NCBI GenBank assembly: GCA_026260175.1
Contig: JAKCWW010000055.1
Coordinates: forward strand, 1 to 64,000
Reading direction: 5' to 3'
DNA: 64,000 nt
From: Reticulitermes lucifugus
Lineage: Eukaryota; Arthropoda; Insecta; Blattodea; Rhinotermitidae
Shown here: positions 11,510-22,534 of the stretch, piece by piece
Position numbering within the stretch: the stretch's first letter is position 1
Layout: the number at the start of each line of letters is the position of its first letter
Made by a program: the position numbers and the translations under genes
The notes under the pieces: generated by a model
Databases searched by the model: none
Seen by the model: only the letters and a program-made list of their open reading frames with translations
What the model was told of the DNA's origin: nothing

Positions 11510-11835
11510 ATCTACGCACAGGTCTTTAAAGTTGGCCTTTACCTTCAGGTTTTTCCTACTCAAGTTCCGTGTTCATTTCTCTTCTCTCACAAGCGTGCTC
11601 TGCACATCTCATCCTTCTTGATTTCATCACGTTAATATGAGCAAATAGGCCAATACGAGTGGTGAGGAACATAAATTATGAATCTTCCCATTACGCAATT
11701 TTCCCCAGTATTTTCACTGCCTGTCTCTTAATTACGGAAAGTCTCCTCCTCAAAACCCTTGGTCAAAGATCCCCAATCTGTGTTCTTCCCTTAATGTGAG
11801 AGACCACGTGTCACGACCATACAAAACAACAGGCA
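11510..11835 (-). mobile_element. RTE-like LINE remnant, ORF C-terminal region
   Basis: Read on the minus strand from 11835: PVVLYGRDTWSLTLREEHRL, then KYWGKLRNGK and LCSSPLVLAYL. These match the region after the RT palm in this LINE family (canonical LYGCETWSLTLREEHRLRVFE, then LYSSPNIVRVIKSRR). Several stops and frame shifts break it. The copy is 5' truncated. Confidence 0.7.
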
Positions 11836-11839
11836 AAAC

Positions 11840-11985
11840 AGGCCTAACGAACATCGCGGTTGAGCGGGTAGCACATGTACTACGAATTCAATACGTGCCG
11901 GGTTTTAGGTTTGACTGAATAACAGATATCCTAAGGTTATTCGTGGTGTTACTCACTCCCTCGAGACAAATTCCGGGATAGTAAC
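11840..11985 (+). mobile_element. SINE-like relic with tRNA-like head
   Basis: CATCGCGGTTGAGCGGGTAG resembles an A-box region, GTGCCGGGTTTTAGGTTTGA an eroded B-box, and then GGTTATTCGTGG leads on to AAATTCCGGGATAGTAAC. It sits directly at the 5' side of the preceding LINE piece. Family membership is uncertain. Confidence 0.4.
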
Positions 11986-12655
11986 TAGAATTAGGCAACG
12001 ACCGCTTCCTTCCACGTACTTTTAAAATATTTATTCACTAAACACCCAACCCCTTGAATCATATAGACTGAACTGTTGAGAAAGCCGTTAAATAATCTGT
12101 ACATAAATTTTAAAATAAATACATAAATAACAGATACAAATAATCTTGCGTATTTTAATCTTCGGTTTATAGATACCAGACGTAAAAACAAATGACACTG
12201 AACTGAATTGTAACAAGCATGCCCTTAATTGAATCTGCTCTTAAATTAATTGTGAATGTAATTTTAATCTGTTATTCTCCTTCCCACGTATTTGAACTCT
12301 GAACTTCTTGGACATGACCCCGTGCAAAATGTTCATAATCACCGCTTTCATAACCTCGAATCTCGATTGTTTGAACTTTTTCACTTAACTTTGTATCACA
12401 ATTTTGACCTGTACACTTGAGATGAGGCAATGAACACAATAATTACTGAGTTTTGTCTGCGCCTGTTTATAGACCACCCTTCCTGTTGCCATCTAATACA
12501 AATTGTGTGTTTATGTTTATGCCATTTATGGACGTACAGTCTATTCTAGCATCCCTCCCCCGTCTTCTTGGACCTTTCTAATGGCTTATCCTAACAAGAA
12601 GCTGAATATCTCTCGAGATAAAGCATCGTCTTGTTTCAGATCATTCTGAATGGGA
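11986..12655. other. No gene recognised
   Basis: AT-rich sequence with no repeat match or credible reading frame. Confidence 0.4.
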
Positions 12656-12659
12656 TACG

Positions 12660-12885
12660 AATGAAACAAATATCGTGACTTTGCTGTAGGTTTCATTTAA
12701 ATGCATTTTAAGTAGTCTAGCCAGTTTCGTGGCTATGTCGAATTCAATAAGATCGTCACACAATTCATCCATAAGAACTGTACGATAGGCTTTCTTAAAA
12801 TCCCGTAAACAGCTCGTGAACTGAACATGATGAGTATTTGATATATTGCAACGAAGTCCACATGGATCAGCCCCAGCAATCACTT
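12660..12885 (-). mobile_element. RTE-like LINE fragment, reverse transcriptase core
   Basis: The minus frame includes DFKKAYRTVLMDELCDDLIE and then KLARLLKMHLNETYSKVTI. These match the RT segment FKKAYDSVRREVLYNILIEF...LVRLIKMCLNETYSRVRIG of the LINE family seen elsewhere in the window. Only about 75 codons survive, and the catalytic aspartate motif (YADD) lies outside the fragment. The 73-bp satellite begins about 20 bp away on its upstream (right) side. Confidence 0.75.
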
Positions 12886-12900
12886 CAGAGACTCATGGGA

Positions 12901-13628
12901 TAAAATTGCGCAAGCAGTTGATAACAGTGACATGATCAATAGTTACTACTATGATATTTATGGCCCTTTTGAATAAAATTGAGCAAGCAGTTGATAACAG
13001 TGACATGATCAATAGTTACTACAGTGACATTGATGGCCCTTTTGAATAAAAATTGAGAAAGCAGTTGATAACAGTGACATGATCAATAGTTACTACAGTG
13101 ATATTTATGGCCCTTTGGAATAAAATTGAGCAAGCAGTTGTAACAGTGACATGATCAATAGTTACTACAGTGACATTTATGGCCCTTTTGAATAAAACTG
13201 AGCAAGCAGTTGATAACAGTGACATGATCAATAGTTACTACTGTGCTATTTATGGCCCTTTGGAATAAAATTGAGCAAGCAGTTGATAACAGTGACATGA
13301 TCAATAGTTACTGCAGCGATATTTATGGCCCTTTGGAGTAAAATTGAGCAAGCAGTTGATAACAGTGATATGATCAATAGTTACTACAGTGCTATTTATG
13401 GCCCTTTGGAATAAAATTGAGCAAACAGTTGATAACAGTGACATGATCAATAGTTACTGCAGCGATATTTATGGCCCTTTGGAGTAACATTGAGCAAGAA
13501 GTTGATAACAGTGACATGATCAATAGTTACTGCAGCGATATTTATGGCCCTTTGGAATAAAATATAGCAAGCAGTTGATAACAGTGACATGATCAATAAT
13601 TACTGCAGCGATATTTATGGCCCTTTCG
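12901..13628 (+). repeat. 73-bp satellite array, 10 copies, with a two-unit sub-pattern
   Basis: The phrase TTGATAACAGTGACATGATC begins at 12918, 12991, 13065, 13138 (one base short), 13210, 13283, 13356, 13429, 13502 and about 13576. Periods are 72-74 bp. The unit is GAGCAAGCAG, this phrase, AATAGTTACTAC, TATTTATGGCCCTTT, GAATAAAA. Units 5 and 7 share GTGCTATTT and GGAATAA, while units 6 and 8 share CAGCGATATTT and GGAGTAA, so a 146-bp dimer has itself been duplicated. No spacers and no dyad repeats, so it is not a CRISPR array. Confidence 0.97.
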
Positions 13629-15555
13629 TGAAAACGTAAAATTACGAGTACAGATTTTTCCTCTGCTGTGACAATTTCCCCTTAGTCCAGACATAATTAA
13701 TAATTCTGTAGTTCTCAGAACATAATGTTTCGCTTCCTGCTTGTGTTAATTCTGTCGGAATCTGGTCACTTCTGAGCAATTTACCACTTCAACTCTTCAA
13801 TGACCACCTCAACCTCAAAGGCAGTAAAGCCAGGCACCAAAGACTCAGTTGTGTGTGTTTCAGTCTTTCTAACGTCGTTAACGTCATGCACACGTAACAG
13901 TTAACAGAAGCAATTTTTCCACCTATTCCAAGTGTTGTGGGAAATTGCAGGCAGATCATCATCGCCACGGGTAGTTCTAGGTTGGTGACACACCTCAAAT
14001 TTATTTACGTCTCTATTGACTTCTCTAATATTCTTGTTTCCACTGCTTGTTTGAAGCCCATAAATTCTGTCATCAAGAATTCAAACAAACTGTATACCAT
14101 TTTTACACAGCAACGATTAGGATTCTTATCCATAATGATGTAAGTGTATTTAAATGTTTTTGTACTCCTCTCAAGAAAGCGGAAAGCAAAGTATAACACA
14201 ATACCCGTTAAACAGCAAATGCCAAAGATGTGATACACTTTACAACTGACGAAGGATTCGGAAGGGTTCTAAGTCTTAAATATTTCCTTATAGACAAACC
14301 ACATACACTCGTAGTTAAATGGCTATAAGGACTCGAAAATAACCTTCGAAACTTAAAGGGTTTACTAGGATGCCTGACGTCTGTACTAATTCAACATGCA
14401 TTAACTTAATAGAGTTAATATAATGTGACGCATTAGAATTCGAAATACACCCACTAACAAATCACAGTTTTATTAACTTCAAGGTTTTTCGCAAGTATCC
14501 ATTCGCCTGAGCGTCCATCTAAATAAACCTTGCAAATAAATATATAAATAAATAAGGCCTCAAACGTAGTGCACATAACCTCCACGAATCAGCGTCAAGA
14601 AAAGTTCGAAAGCAACAAGCATTCGAGTCCCAGATCACACACTCCTCTCCCAGAATGTAATTTGGAGACAAAATAGCCTGCCTTGTGGTAATGTAAGCAA
14701 ATTATTACACTTCCAGTAATTAAAGAACAAATTTGTTTATTGATACCCGACCTTAGCCATGAAATAAACGATTAAACTTTTCATGACAGAAAAGTGTTAA
14801 ATTTGTAACACAAAATCACAGTGTGCTCGGATACATTTTCTAAACCGTACACAATACAGAAATATAAAGGAGAACAAGAATGTTTATGTTACACGTCTGC
14901 GGTGACTGTTAATCAAAATTTTGTACGCATTTATACCTTGTTCGTTTCGAACTCACTTGAACCTTTTCGATTTAATGACCATAATCACACAATATGGTCT
15001 ATTCCCCCAGGGTCAAAACATTCTGCTTTACACCTCGTATCAGAACATATTCCTTCATACTACTGGACCAACTTTCGCAATGACACACAATGATAAAAGT
15101 CAACTGAAAGAAGAAAGAACGATAAAAAAGAAGAAAGAGGAAGAAACCGATAGCAAAATACCTAGGGAAGGAAATCTCAGATCATGTGGGGGAGCATAGT
15201 TTCACTGCGGCTAGGTTCAGATTGATATTTCACATCGCATTCAATTTCATAAAGATTACTACTGAGTTACAGCAGTAACCAAGAAGAAGGCAGTGAAGGG
15301 GAAGACATGAAGGGCTACTTCCAGATTTTTTACGACTGCCATTATGTGAGCTAGCATTCCAGCGAAGCCCATCTTCCAGGTGTGCTTCGTGATAAGGGAA
15401 AGGTGGCGGAAGCAGCCCTCCCGAGAGGCAGGCAACCCATGGGACACAGCTAACTTGGTAATCAGTCCAAGTTGCTATTAACAACGCCGCACTTGTGATA
15501 AATGTTCCATCCGGAACGAGTTACAACACAGATTCACAAAAAACGCCGTGCGTCA
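13629..15555. other. No gene recognised
   Basis: Frames up to about 92 codons overlap on both strands. A possible tRNA-like relic (CATTCGAGTCCCAGATCACA, about 14620) has no A-box. Nothing else matches other parts of the window. Confidence 0.35.
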
Positions 15556-15559
15556 AAGG

Positions 15560-15855
15560 ATACATTTAGGCTACGGGATACAGGCAGGATGTTCAAGTAA
15601 TCGTGGTTCGATTCATAGCAGGGGAAAAAAAAGATTTATCTCTTCACTAAAACATCCAGATCGGTTCTGGGGCCCACCCAGGCTCCTAGTGAATGTGCAT
15701 CAGTGGCTTTTAACCCGGGACTAAAGTGGCCGGGAACGTGAAACTAACCATTTACTTTAATCTAGTGCCAAGGTTAAGAATGCATGGATGTATACATGTG
15801 ATCCTCCATAGGACTTCATGGCGTGTACAGGGATAAATTTACTTTTACCTCCGGC
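15560..15855 (+). mobile_element. SINE family A
   Basis: GTGGTTCGATTCATAGCAGG provides a B-box. After an A-rich stretch come GGTTCTGGGGCCCACCCAGG, the CTAGTGCCAAGGTTAAGAAT block and the 3' end CTTCATGGCGTGTACAGGGA. The A-box side is poorly preserved. Confidence 0.75.
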
Positions 15856-15956
15856 ATTATAGTCGCTCCTTCTGAATGGTCTTCCTATTAGTCTGTCCCT
15901 TGGATTTGCATTGAAGGGTGGGTTAGACACAGTATATAACTTATGTAAGGTTACAG

Positions 15957-16215
15957 ATAAGCCGATCCCGGCAGCTGTGCGGTCTAAGGCGTAGATTTGC
16001 GGCCGCTCGACTACTGGGACTGCGGGTTCGAATTCCGCTGAGGCCATATATGTTCGTCTCTTGTTTTTGTGTGTTGTGTCGGTAGTGGCCTCTGCGACGA
16101 GGTCATCACTTGTTCAGCGAAGTCCTACCGGATGTGTGTGTGTGTGTCTAATGTGTGTGATCTGGAAACCTCAAAAGAGGCGGCCTAGGCCCGCTTTGGG
16201 CTCTACAGCCACAGA
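15957..16215 (+). mobile_element. SINE family C with tRNA-like head
   Basis: GCCGATCCCGGCAGC begins the head, and GACTGCGGGTTCGAATTCCG is a near-consensus B-box. The body runs GTTCGTCTCTTGTTTTTGTG, CCTCTGCGACGAGG, AAGTCCTACCGG and a TG run, and ends CGGCCTAGGCCCGCTTTGGG. The copy at 36182-36469 on the other strand has the same blocks in order. Confidence 0.8.
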
Positions 16216-16219
16216 AAAA

Positions 16220-16440
16220 ATGTTTATAGATCCGAAAGCGGTTATCGTCCCTTCTAAAATTCTTTGAACAGAAATTCTGGTACAAGTTCTTGCAAAACCA
16301 AAATGAATGATCGTGGATGAGTTTTCTTTAAATAAACGAAATACTCTAAGCTTAAGATTATGTTTTTTGCTTACATGTCCAGCGTTATAATAAATTACAT
16401 AACTTTATGTAGTAGTGTATTCCGTGTGGCATCTTGTAAA
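16220..16440. other. Unrecognised AT-rich spacer before the Penelope-like remnant
   Basis: This could hold more of the element's 5' part or terminal repeat, but I can align none of it. Confidence 0.3.
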
Positions 16441-17560
16441 TTTCTGTTGTGTATAGTAAACAAGACAACAGACATTGTCAGACACAACTAGAAGAAGGAA
16501 TAACTCTATAAACCACCACATCAGAAGAACTCATAACACTCCTAAAACTCACCACACAACAGAACTACTTCAAAGCAAACAACGATTATTTGACGTAAAA
16601 CAACGGAACACTGATGGGATCTCCTGTACCCAGAGTAATGGCAAAATTCTTCCTGCAGAACCTGGAAGAAGAATAATACCACCCCCAAAACGATAAAGAG
16701 AAGAAACATAACATACATACGTTGACAACACCCTTATCATTTATGAAGGGAGAACCACAACCGCCTAAGACATCCTCCACGACAACATGCACAGTACAAT
16801 CAAGTACAAACTATAACAAGAAAGCAAACACACAAGACGTTTTCGAGACCTGAAACCAATAGAGGAAACAACGATATAGCCCTAGGTATGTATCACAATT
16901 CGACCAACACAGACAAAACTCTCCACAACACATCGAACCAACCAGAAGAATAGAAGAGAGCAGCATACAGGTATGTGCTGAACGGAGTGAATCAGATACC
17001 CATATCAGGCATACGAGGAAGAACACCGAACGATCGTACAAACTGCTCGTAAAAACGAATATCCACAAAAATCAGAAAAAAAAGGGCACACGCAAGACTG
17101 AAACGAACAAAAGCGGCAAGGAAACAAAACGGAAAAAAGTCACAAACATATTCAAAAACACCGACATAAGGATACACATCACACTAACGAAGAAAATGAG
17201 ACACGAAAGCGAACCGCAGTATACGTACCGTAAAAGAGCATTTACAAACTCAAATGCAAGACCTGTGACAAAGTATACATAAAACAGACTGCATGCACTT
17301 TCCAAGACAGATACAATCAACACATAAGACACAACACGGACAATTCTAACTAGGCCTACGCCAGACAAACACTCGAAATAGGACACGACTATGAACCCAG
17401 AAAAGACACCATGGAAATAAAGTCGTAGGAGAAGGTCCACTGTCAGACACATACCAGAAGTACTAAATATACATAAGCAAGAGACAAAACCGCCCTGAAA
17501 CACCACAACACCCAGATTACTAACTCGCTGTTTGACCTCATGGCTGGACAAGAGAAATAA
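16440..17560 (+). mobile_element. Penelope-like retroelement remnant (RT palm plus GIY-YIG endonuclease)
   Basis: The plus strand shows, in order, NNGTLMGSPVPRVMAKFFLQ (RT motif 4, canonical GTPMGSPLSPILAEIFLQ), then YVDNTLIIYEGRTTTA (the YVDD catalytic region), then NIFKNTDIRIHI, and finally SIYKLKCKTCDKVYIKQT with DRYNQHIR and GHDYEPRKDTM. The last group is the GIY-YIG nuclease of endonuclease-bearing Penelope-like elements. A final NTQITNSLFDLM ends near 17560. The order RT then C-terminal GIY-YIG is diagnostic. The upstream RT part is absent and several in-frame breaks make this a fossil. Codons are AC-rich, and the antisense strand consequently holds a 218-codon shadow frame. Confidence 0.8.
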
Positions 17561-17619
17561 AGACAAAACCAAGTACATCACGAAAAAGCAGGGACGACCC
17601 CACGGATTTAAAACAACAT

Positions 17620-17648
17620 GGCTGACGATTGAGACATGTTGGCACCAC
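17620..17648 (+). ncRNA. Possible hammerhead relic downstream of the Penelope-like frame
   Basis: GGCTGACGATTGAGACATGT followed by TGG has the CTGANGA box and the ACATGTTGG end of a minimal hammerhead, but helix II is almost lost and GAAA reads GAGA. Its place about 60 nt after the coding remnant is where a terminal repeat would be expected. Confidence 0.25.
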
Positions 17649-17694
17649 AGTAAGAAGAAATAACACAATACACACGAAACTGAAAACATCACGG

Positions 17695-17825
17695 CGTCTA
17701 AGTACAGTGCAAGACCACTCACCTCCATTCAGTACCGGGCTTAAGAATAAGTGGGGCCATAACTCTGCCCCCATACGCCTTCATGACGTGGACAGGGACA
17801 ACTTTACCTTTTACCTTTACGAGAG
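17695..17825 (+). mobile_element. SINE family A, 3' fragment with hexamer tail
   Basis: The CTCACCTCCATTCAGTACCG block, CGCCTTCATGACGTGGACAG, then a tail of repeated TTTACC-like units. The head is absent (5' truncated). Confidence 0.7.
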
Positions 17826-18260
17826 AGCACAGTCAGTCTCCATTATAAAGACCACTCGGTAAATGCTGTTTTCGGAAATGGTCAGTATTTATTGTGAGAA
17901 TCAAACGATACAAATAAATACACTGTCTACCAAAATGCCGAGTCTTTTAATGTTAGAGCAAGTAGCATAAATCTTTACCACAGCACAAATATTTACCACT
18001 GGGGTTTAAACTCTTAACAATATCCGACACGACACAAGAACCGCCGATAATTTCCTAACCTATATTTAAGACTGCATACCTTAAAAAATCCCGCTGTTCT
18101 ACATGAGTTTTGCATCCGTGATTTTCAGCTTTAACCCACTTCAAGGAAAAGACACCCACGTCATTACAGGATTCTGGTGAACGGTTTCTGATCGCCTTAG
18201 AGAATCCTTAATTTATTTGTTTATGGTTTATGTTATGACGCTTTCAGTATCTCAGACTAT
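17826..18260. other. No gene recognised
   Basis: AT-rich, with no repeat match and no credible frame. Confidence 0.4.
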
Positions 18261-18261
18261 G

Positions 18262-18425
18262 TAGTGCCGAATGAGTCTGGAAGGAAGCAACCTTGGCCTA
18301 ATCGAGGTAACATCTTTGAATTTCTTAGAAGAGACGGAGCAAAGCCTCGAAAACCCTGTCCGACACCTAATGTCTCAGCCGGCATTCGAACTCGTCACCT
18401 TCCGCATACCAGTGTAGAGCGTTAC
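18262..18425 (-). mobile_element. tRNA-headed SINE, family E (single copy here)
   Basis: On the minus strand GTAACGCTCTACACTGGTAT (A-box-like) is followed by GTGACGAGTTCGAATGCCGG (B-box), then about 100 bp of body. A degenerate (TAA)n run lies on the head side (18432-18465), not at the 3' end, so a tail is not established. Confidence 0.5.
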
Positions 18426-18431
18426 AACAAT

Positions 18432-18465
18432 AACAATACAATAATAATAATAATAATAACAGACA
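18432..18465 (+). repeat. (ATA)n microsatellite
   Basis: Imperfect AAT/ATA triplet run, directly visible. Confidence 0.85.
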
Positions 18466-18469
18466 ATAC

Positions 18470-19483
18470 AAACTAAAGCCGGAGGACAGATATGTGTGAC
18501 GAGCTGAAGCATTTAATGTGTCTGCCACTTCCGTACGCAGCAAGTGAACCATTAACTGCCATAAATTTGTAACGAAGTTTCGCGTTACTGTCATACCAAT
18601 CCATTTGTTTTCTTGTATCGCAAGGTGTTTTCTTTGTACTGGGAAACATTCCTAACTGATTCAGTGTTTGGTTATGTATCGCAGCTTTTTAACTGCAGAG
18701 GTTATACGGCTTCAAAATAACTAAGAAAATAATATTCCGTACTCATACAAACCACAAAAGTTCTGAAGATCACTGCACGTGTATTAAACATCCTAACAAC
18801 ATCAGGTGATAAATACAAACCATGAAGCTTCTTGCTGTAAGTAATTTTCTGCACTTCTGTCACTTAATTCTCTACACGAAGGACCAACTTCACGCACATA
18901 TAAAGCAATTTGTAGTTTCATCTGCCAAACAGCGTGCCAGCAGCGTCTTACATTACCGCTGACTACAACAAGCAGTTTCATTTTATCGCGCCATTACTTG
19001 ACGTGATATCTCTATTATTTTCATTATTGCACATACACATATTCAAGCATTGTTTAGTTTTGCACCTGTGGACACGTGCAATAAAAGCTGACGCCGAAGA
19101 AAGCAGAGCAGGATGAAGCGCGAACTGGCGCCTGGTGACGTAACAGGATCACGCCTGGTCAAGAATTCCAAGACGTGATAGCCTATAGCAAGCAGTCTGC
19201 TGTGCTGAGGTGTGCAGGTAACGGAATACCACAGCACCTTGGAATCAGGTTCAAATCGTGACTGCCCGCAAGTCTATTAGACTAGGACTAAGGTCCGAGT
19301 TTTTATACCCGTTTACGCACACGGGTGATGCAAAGAACGCCTTACGAGCGCAAGCTATGCACATTTGTCTCTCGAGTCTTTAACTTGTATATATCCCACC
19401 GATTCTACAGGCTGGAACTTGACCGTGAGCTCCTATAACTGGTGATATAGGTTACGTTCCGTCACGACACTCCATTCCTCTCC
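18470..19483. other. No gene recognised
   Basis: A phrase at about 19245 (TCAGGTTCAAATCGTGACTG) resembles a B-box but lacks the rest of a tRNA or SINE. Confidence 0.35.
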
Positions 19484-19484
19484 T

Positions 19485-19535
19485 CTTTCTTTTTCTTTCT
19501 TTCTTTCTTTCTTTCTTTCCTTCCTCCTTTCTTTA
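19485..19535 (+). repeat. (TTTC)n microsatellite
   Basis: Tetranucleotide TTTC/TTCC run of about 50 bp. Confidence 0.9.
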
Positions 19536-20007
19536 CTGTACCCCAAGATAATTTCACTGGAGAATATTAATAACAGATGCATTAGTAGAAACCTGCTATC
19601 CTGACGTTTGCAAGGTATTCCTCAGCTAGTTCACCTACACAGAGTGGTAATAATTTGAAGCAGGCCACGACCACTTTCTGCTCAGTTCATAATAATTCTG
19701 TCATTTTACACTCAAGAGTCATTAAATAACGAAACACGAAAATCGAAAGTATCGGGTCGTCAGCAATCCTGATTTGTATACGAGAGGTCCTGGGTTCCAA
19801 TATCATCGCGGACACCGCCTCTCCTGACAAAGGTACTTTGTGCTTCTCCTCCGTCCTTCCATCTCAGAATGCAAAGATAGTGCACATTTCACAACCACGC
19901 CCTTGCATATCTTTCCAGTTCATTATTCAGTTATCCTACCATTAGACATTATTTTATCCTATGCAGTTAAAAACGTCGTTACGTAACAAAGAAATATTCG
20001 CTTAACC
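19536..20007. other. No gene recognised
   Basis: A B-box-like phrase (GAGGTCCTGGGTTCCAATAT, about 19786) may be a SINE relic; nothing else is recognisable. Confidence 0.35.
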
Positions 20008-20257
20008 CAGGGGCGTCCAGCCTTTCTGGGCAAAGGACCACACCAGTTATTGTGGGCTGGTTCGCGAGCCGCAAGTGTAAAAATCACAGTAAGTGGTATA
20101 CCAAATCTTCTAAATTGTTGTGTAACTTTTATAGGGTCTATACATCAGCAAAAATTACACAATAATTAAATATATTTATACAATTACGTATTATAGTTAT
20201 AACAATTAAATATATATGTTTACAAGTGTGGCCGCGGGCCATGGGCCGGAACCCGTA
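20008..20257. mobile_element. hAT-like MITE, ends eroded
   Basis: It begins CAGGGGCGTCCAGCC, a hAT-type terminus, and holds GGACCACACC and, near the right side, GGCCGCGGGCCATGGGCCGG, as non-autonomous hAT elements often do. A possible 8-bp duplication, GCTTAACC (20000-20007) versus GCTTAATT (20258-20265), has two mismatches. The inner third is very AT-rich. The right terminal inverted repeat is lost. Confidence 0.45.
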
Positions 20258-20817
20258 GCTTAATTCTTTAGCGCCCAGTGGTTAGTAAATGCACCGCAAG
20301 GTTTAACACAACCTGAATTCCCCCCCCCCCACATAGTGCATTTATGTATTTCACGCGATGAATGACTAATATGAGGGCAACGTCACCAAATCACTGTGGT
20401 TGCAGGCCTAGGTTAGAATTCTTTGCAGATTAGGTGTCGCCTAACGTAACCACCTGCATGTGAGAACAATCTCTACTTAGACGTAACAAATACCTCAGAG
20501 ACAAAACAACACCCGGACGCTGTAATGGACGGTAGCCAGCCGCCAGGCAGGTACCGGCACAATACTGACTGCGTAATGCGGGCAGGTAATCGAACACCTC
20601 AATCAGGAATAGAGATAAAGGATAAAAGCGCGTTTCTCACATGACGATACCTTGGATCTGCTGGCTGATACTGGCTCCCATCACGACTGGCTAACATAAG
20701 ATTTTGGGAATGCAGCTGCGTACGTTTCAAGTTAACCGTTTCAGATCCAGTTAGATAATTGCAAATTTTCTTGATATGACAACACTTATTATTTACTCGA
20801 CAGTAGTGTAAATACCG

Positions 20818-21127
20818 GAGGAGCAGAAATAACTCGGTCGGTATAGTGATTGGGCTGCTGGATCGACGACCGTGAACTGTTCCATTCATGACAGGGGCGA
20901 AATATTTTTCTCTCCTCCAAGAAGTCTGGACCGGCTCTGGGGCCCACCCAGCTCCCATTCAATGAGTGCCGAGGGCGACGTAACCTGGATAAAGCAGCCG
21001 GGGCATGAAACTGACCACTCACATCTATCTAGTGCCGAGGTTAAAAATGAGCGGAGCTATACCTCCATTCCCCCATGCCTTCATGGCGTGCACACGGACA
21101 AATTTTACCTTCAACTTTAGGGGAAAC
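20818..21127 (+). mobile_element. SINE family A with imperfect target duplication
   Basis: Head AACTCGGTCGGTATAGTGAT, body GGCTCTGGGGCCCACCCAGC, then CTAGTGCCGAGGTTAAAAAT and CCTTCATGGCGTGCACACGG, ending in TTTTACCTTCAACTTTA. Flanks GTAGTGTAAATA (20803-20814) and GTAGTGCTGAAATA (21128-21141) look like a target duplication with two indels. The B-box is eroded. Confidence 0.8.
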
Positions 21128-21189
21128 GTAGTGCTGAAATAGCGCTTCTCTGAGAACACAGATGAGACAACATCAAATGTTCGTCTTCA

Positions 21190-21370
21190 TCATTTCCTAT
21201 TTTATTCTCCCCCTTCTTTCTCTTCTCCTAACACAACTGCTTTTGCTGTTCCTTTCCGTCTTTGTCTCCTCTCCTCTTTCTCACTCCTCGTTCCACGACT
21301 CTTCTTTATCTCCAATTCCCTTTTCTTGTCTTCTTCTTCTTCCTCTTCTTTTCTTCTTGTCATTTTTCCA
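21190..21370 (+). repeat. Long polypyrimidine tract
   Basis: About 180 bp of almost continuous C/T with short TCTTCT runs. It creates a 138-codon leucine/serine-rich frame (21162-21578) that I do not accept as a gene. Such a tract can adopt triplex structure when supercoiled. Confidence 0.85.
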
Positions 21371-21880
21371 AAGCGGTGGCTCGCAATTCAGAAGGTTCTA
21401 CAGCATCATGGTGCCATTATTGACGGCATTTAAAAAGTGCGTAGGTAAAAGCTGCAGCTACTACATGACGCTTAATCCCAGCTTCATGAAAATACAAGTT
21501 ATTAGGGCGAAAGGGAAAGACCATACGGGCATGATGATACTATCAGAAGCGAAACAGGGTAATAGATGCCCGGACTAACAAGCAGTTCCAAGCAGAACTC
21601 ACAAAGCCTACTCTGCTACGACATACTCGTATATTTAAAGTCCTACACATCAGTTTGTGCATTACATATGCTTTGTTTAATTTTCGTGACGAACACATTT
21701 GTTTTACGTGCTGCAGACGTATAATTAAGAAATACCCCAATACCCTCAAAATTTGAATACTGGAAACATCAACGAATTTTTCATTAAAATTTTAGAGATA
21801 CTGTAACACCTCTTAATTATACGTCCATCTCACATAAATAAAACAAAAGTGATGGTGAAATATAATTTTAGTTGATTTCT
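21371..21880. other. No gene recognised
   Basis: No repeat match and no credible frame. Confidence 0.4.
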
Positions 21881-21889
21881 AAAGGATGT

Positions 21890-22035
21890 AAAATTATTAT
21901 TATTATCATCATCACTGTGTCACTGTGTCCGCCACAAATCCCATATGGGCTGCCGTGGGATTGAACTAGGGCATCCGCAATGACAGGCCGGCGACTAACC
22001 GCGTGAACCATGGCACTGCCACCATATCTGTTACC
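21890..22035 (-). mobile_element. SINE family B, truncated copy with ATT tail
   Basis: On the minus strand, GTGCCATGGTTCACGCGGTT is the A-box region, and TAGTTCAATCCCACGG a B-box. GGGATTTGTGGCGGACACAG is the family body. The rest of the body is missing and a run of ATT/ATC units closes the 3' side. Confidence 0.7.
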
Positions 22036-22334
22036 GTACTCAACTGCCATGGGAATGTTCTCATGTTTTTAATATTCACCTACATGTAGTAATAATGGTT
22101 TACATTGCCTGACAGACACTACGGAATTCTATGTGCGACGGGGAAGTACAGGCTGTGATGAGATAAACGCGTGACGAAATCCCGTTCAGCGATGACAGCG
22201 CTGGTGCAGAGTTGCTGTTGACCTGATCGTGTTCCTCGTCCGTCGCCTTTCTAATGCCGAAGCAGTGCTTGTGAAGAAAAACCAAGCCCTTAAGAGCTCT
22301 TCATAGCTCGTTCAAGACTGACACATTCCGGTAT
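22036..22334. other. No feature recognised
   Basis: Short unannotated spacer between a SINE and a foldback. Confidence 0.3.
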
Positions 22335-22534
22335 CCGCGATTTAAGGCTTCCGCCGCGATGTTGATAAGATCTGCGTTCTTCTGGGCTATTACAAAGCGT
22401 CTAATGGTAATCCTTTACCGACGTTTCGGGACAACGTATCGGTCCCATCTTCAAGGGTCAAGAATTTCCCGAAACGTCGGTAAAGGATTACCATTCGACG
22501 CTGCGTAATAACCCAGAAAAGCGCAGATCTCACG
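22335..22534 (-). mobile_element. Foldback element, ALFWDITQRR-type, with 9-bp target duplication
   Basis: Left arm: GGCTTCCGCCGCGATG, AGATCTGCGTTCTTCTGGG, TTTACCGACGTTTCGGGACA, TCCCATCTTCAA. The right arm repeats these in reverse complement, minus an internal piece. The left end carries the extended terminus that the 35-kb copy has on its right, so this copy lies in the opposite orientation. TTCCGGTAT (22326-22334) and TTCTGGTAT (22535-22543) flank it. The left arm contains a minus-strand hammerhead-like motif (TTGAAGA...TCCC-GAAACGTC; first core C is T). Confidence 0.75.

Noticed and set aside
12901-13628. Regular repeat array as a possible CRISPR
   Set aside because: Units are contiguous 73-mers without unique spacers, in a eukaryotic context.
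17072-17728. 218-codon minus-strand open frame, longest in the window, rich in Cys/Val/Phe
   Set aside because: It is the antisense of the Penelope-like RT/GIY-YIG remnant; the AC-rich sense codons leave the other strand free of stops.
21162-21578. 138-codon frame with a hydrophobic leucine-rich N-terminus, like a signal or membrane segment
   Set aside because: The hydrophobicity comes from a polypyrimidine tract; no domain follows.
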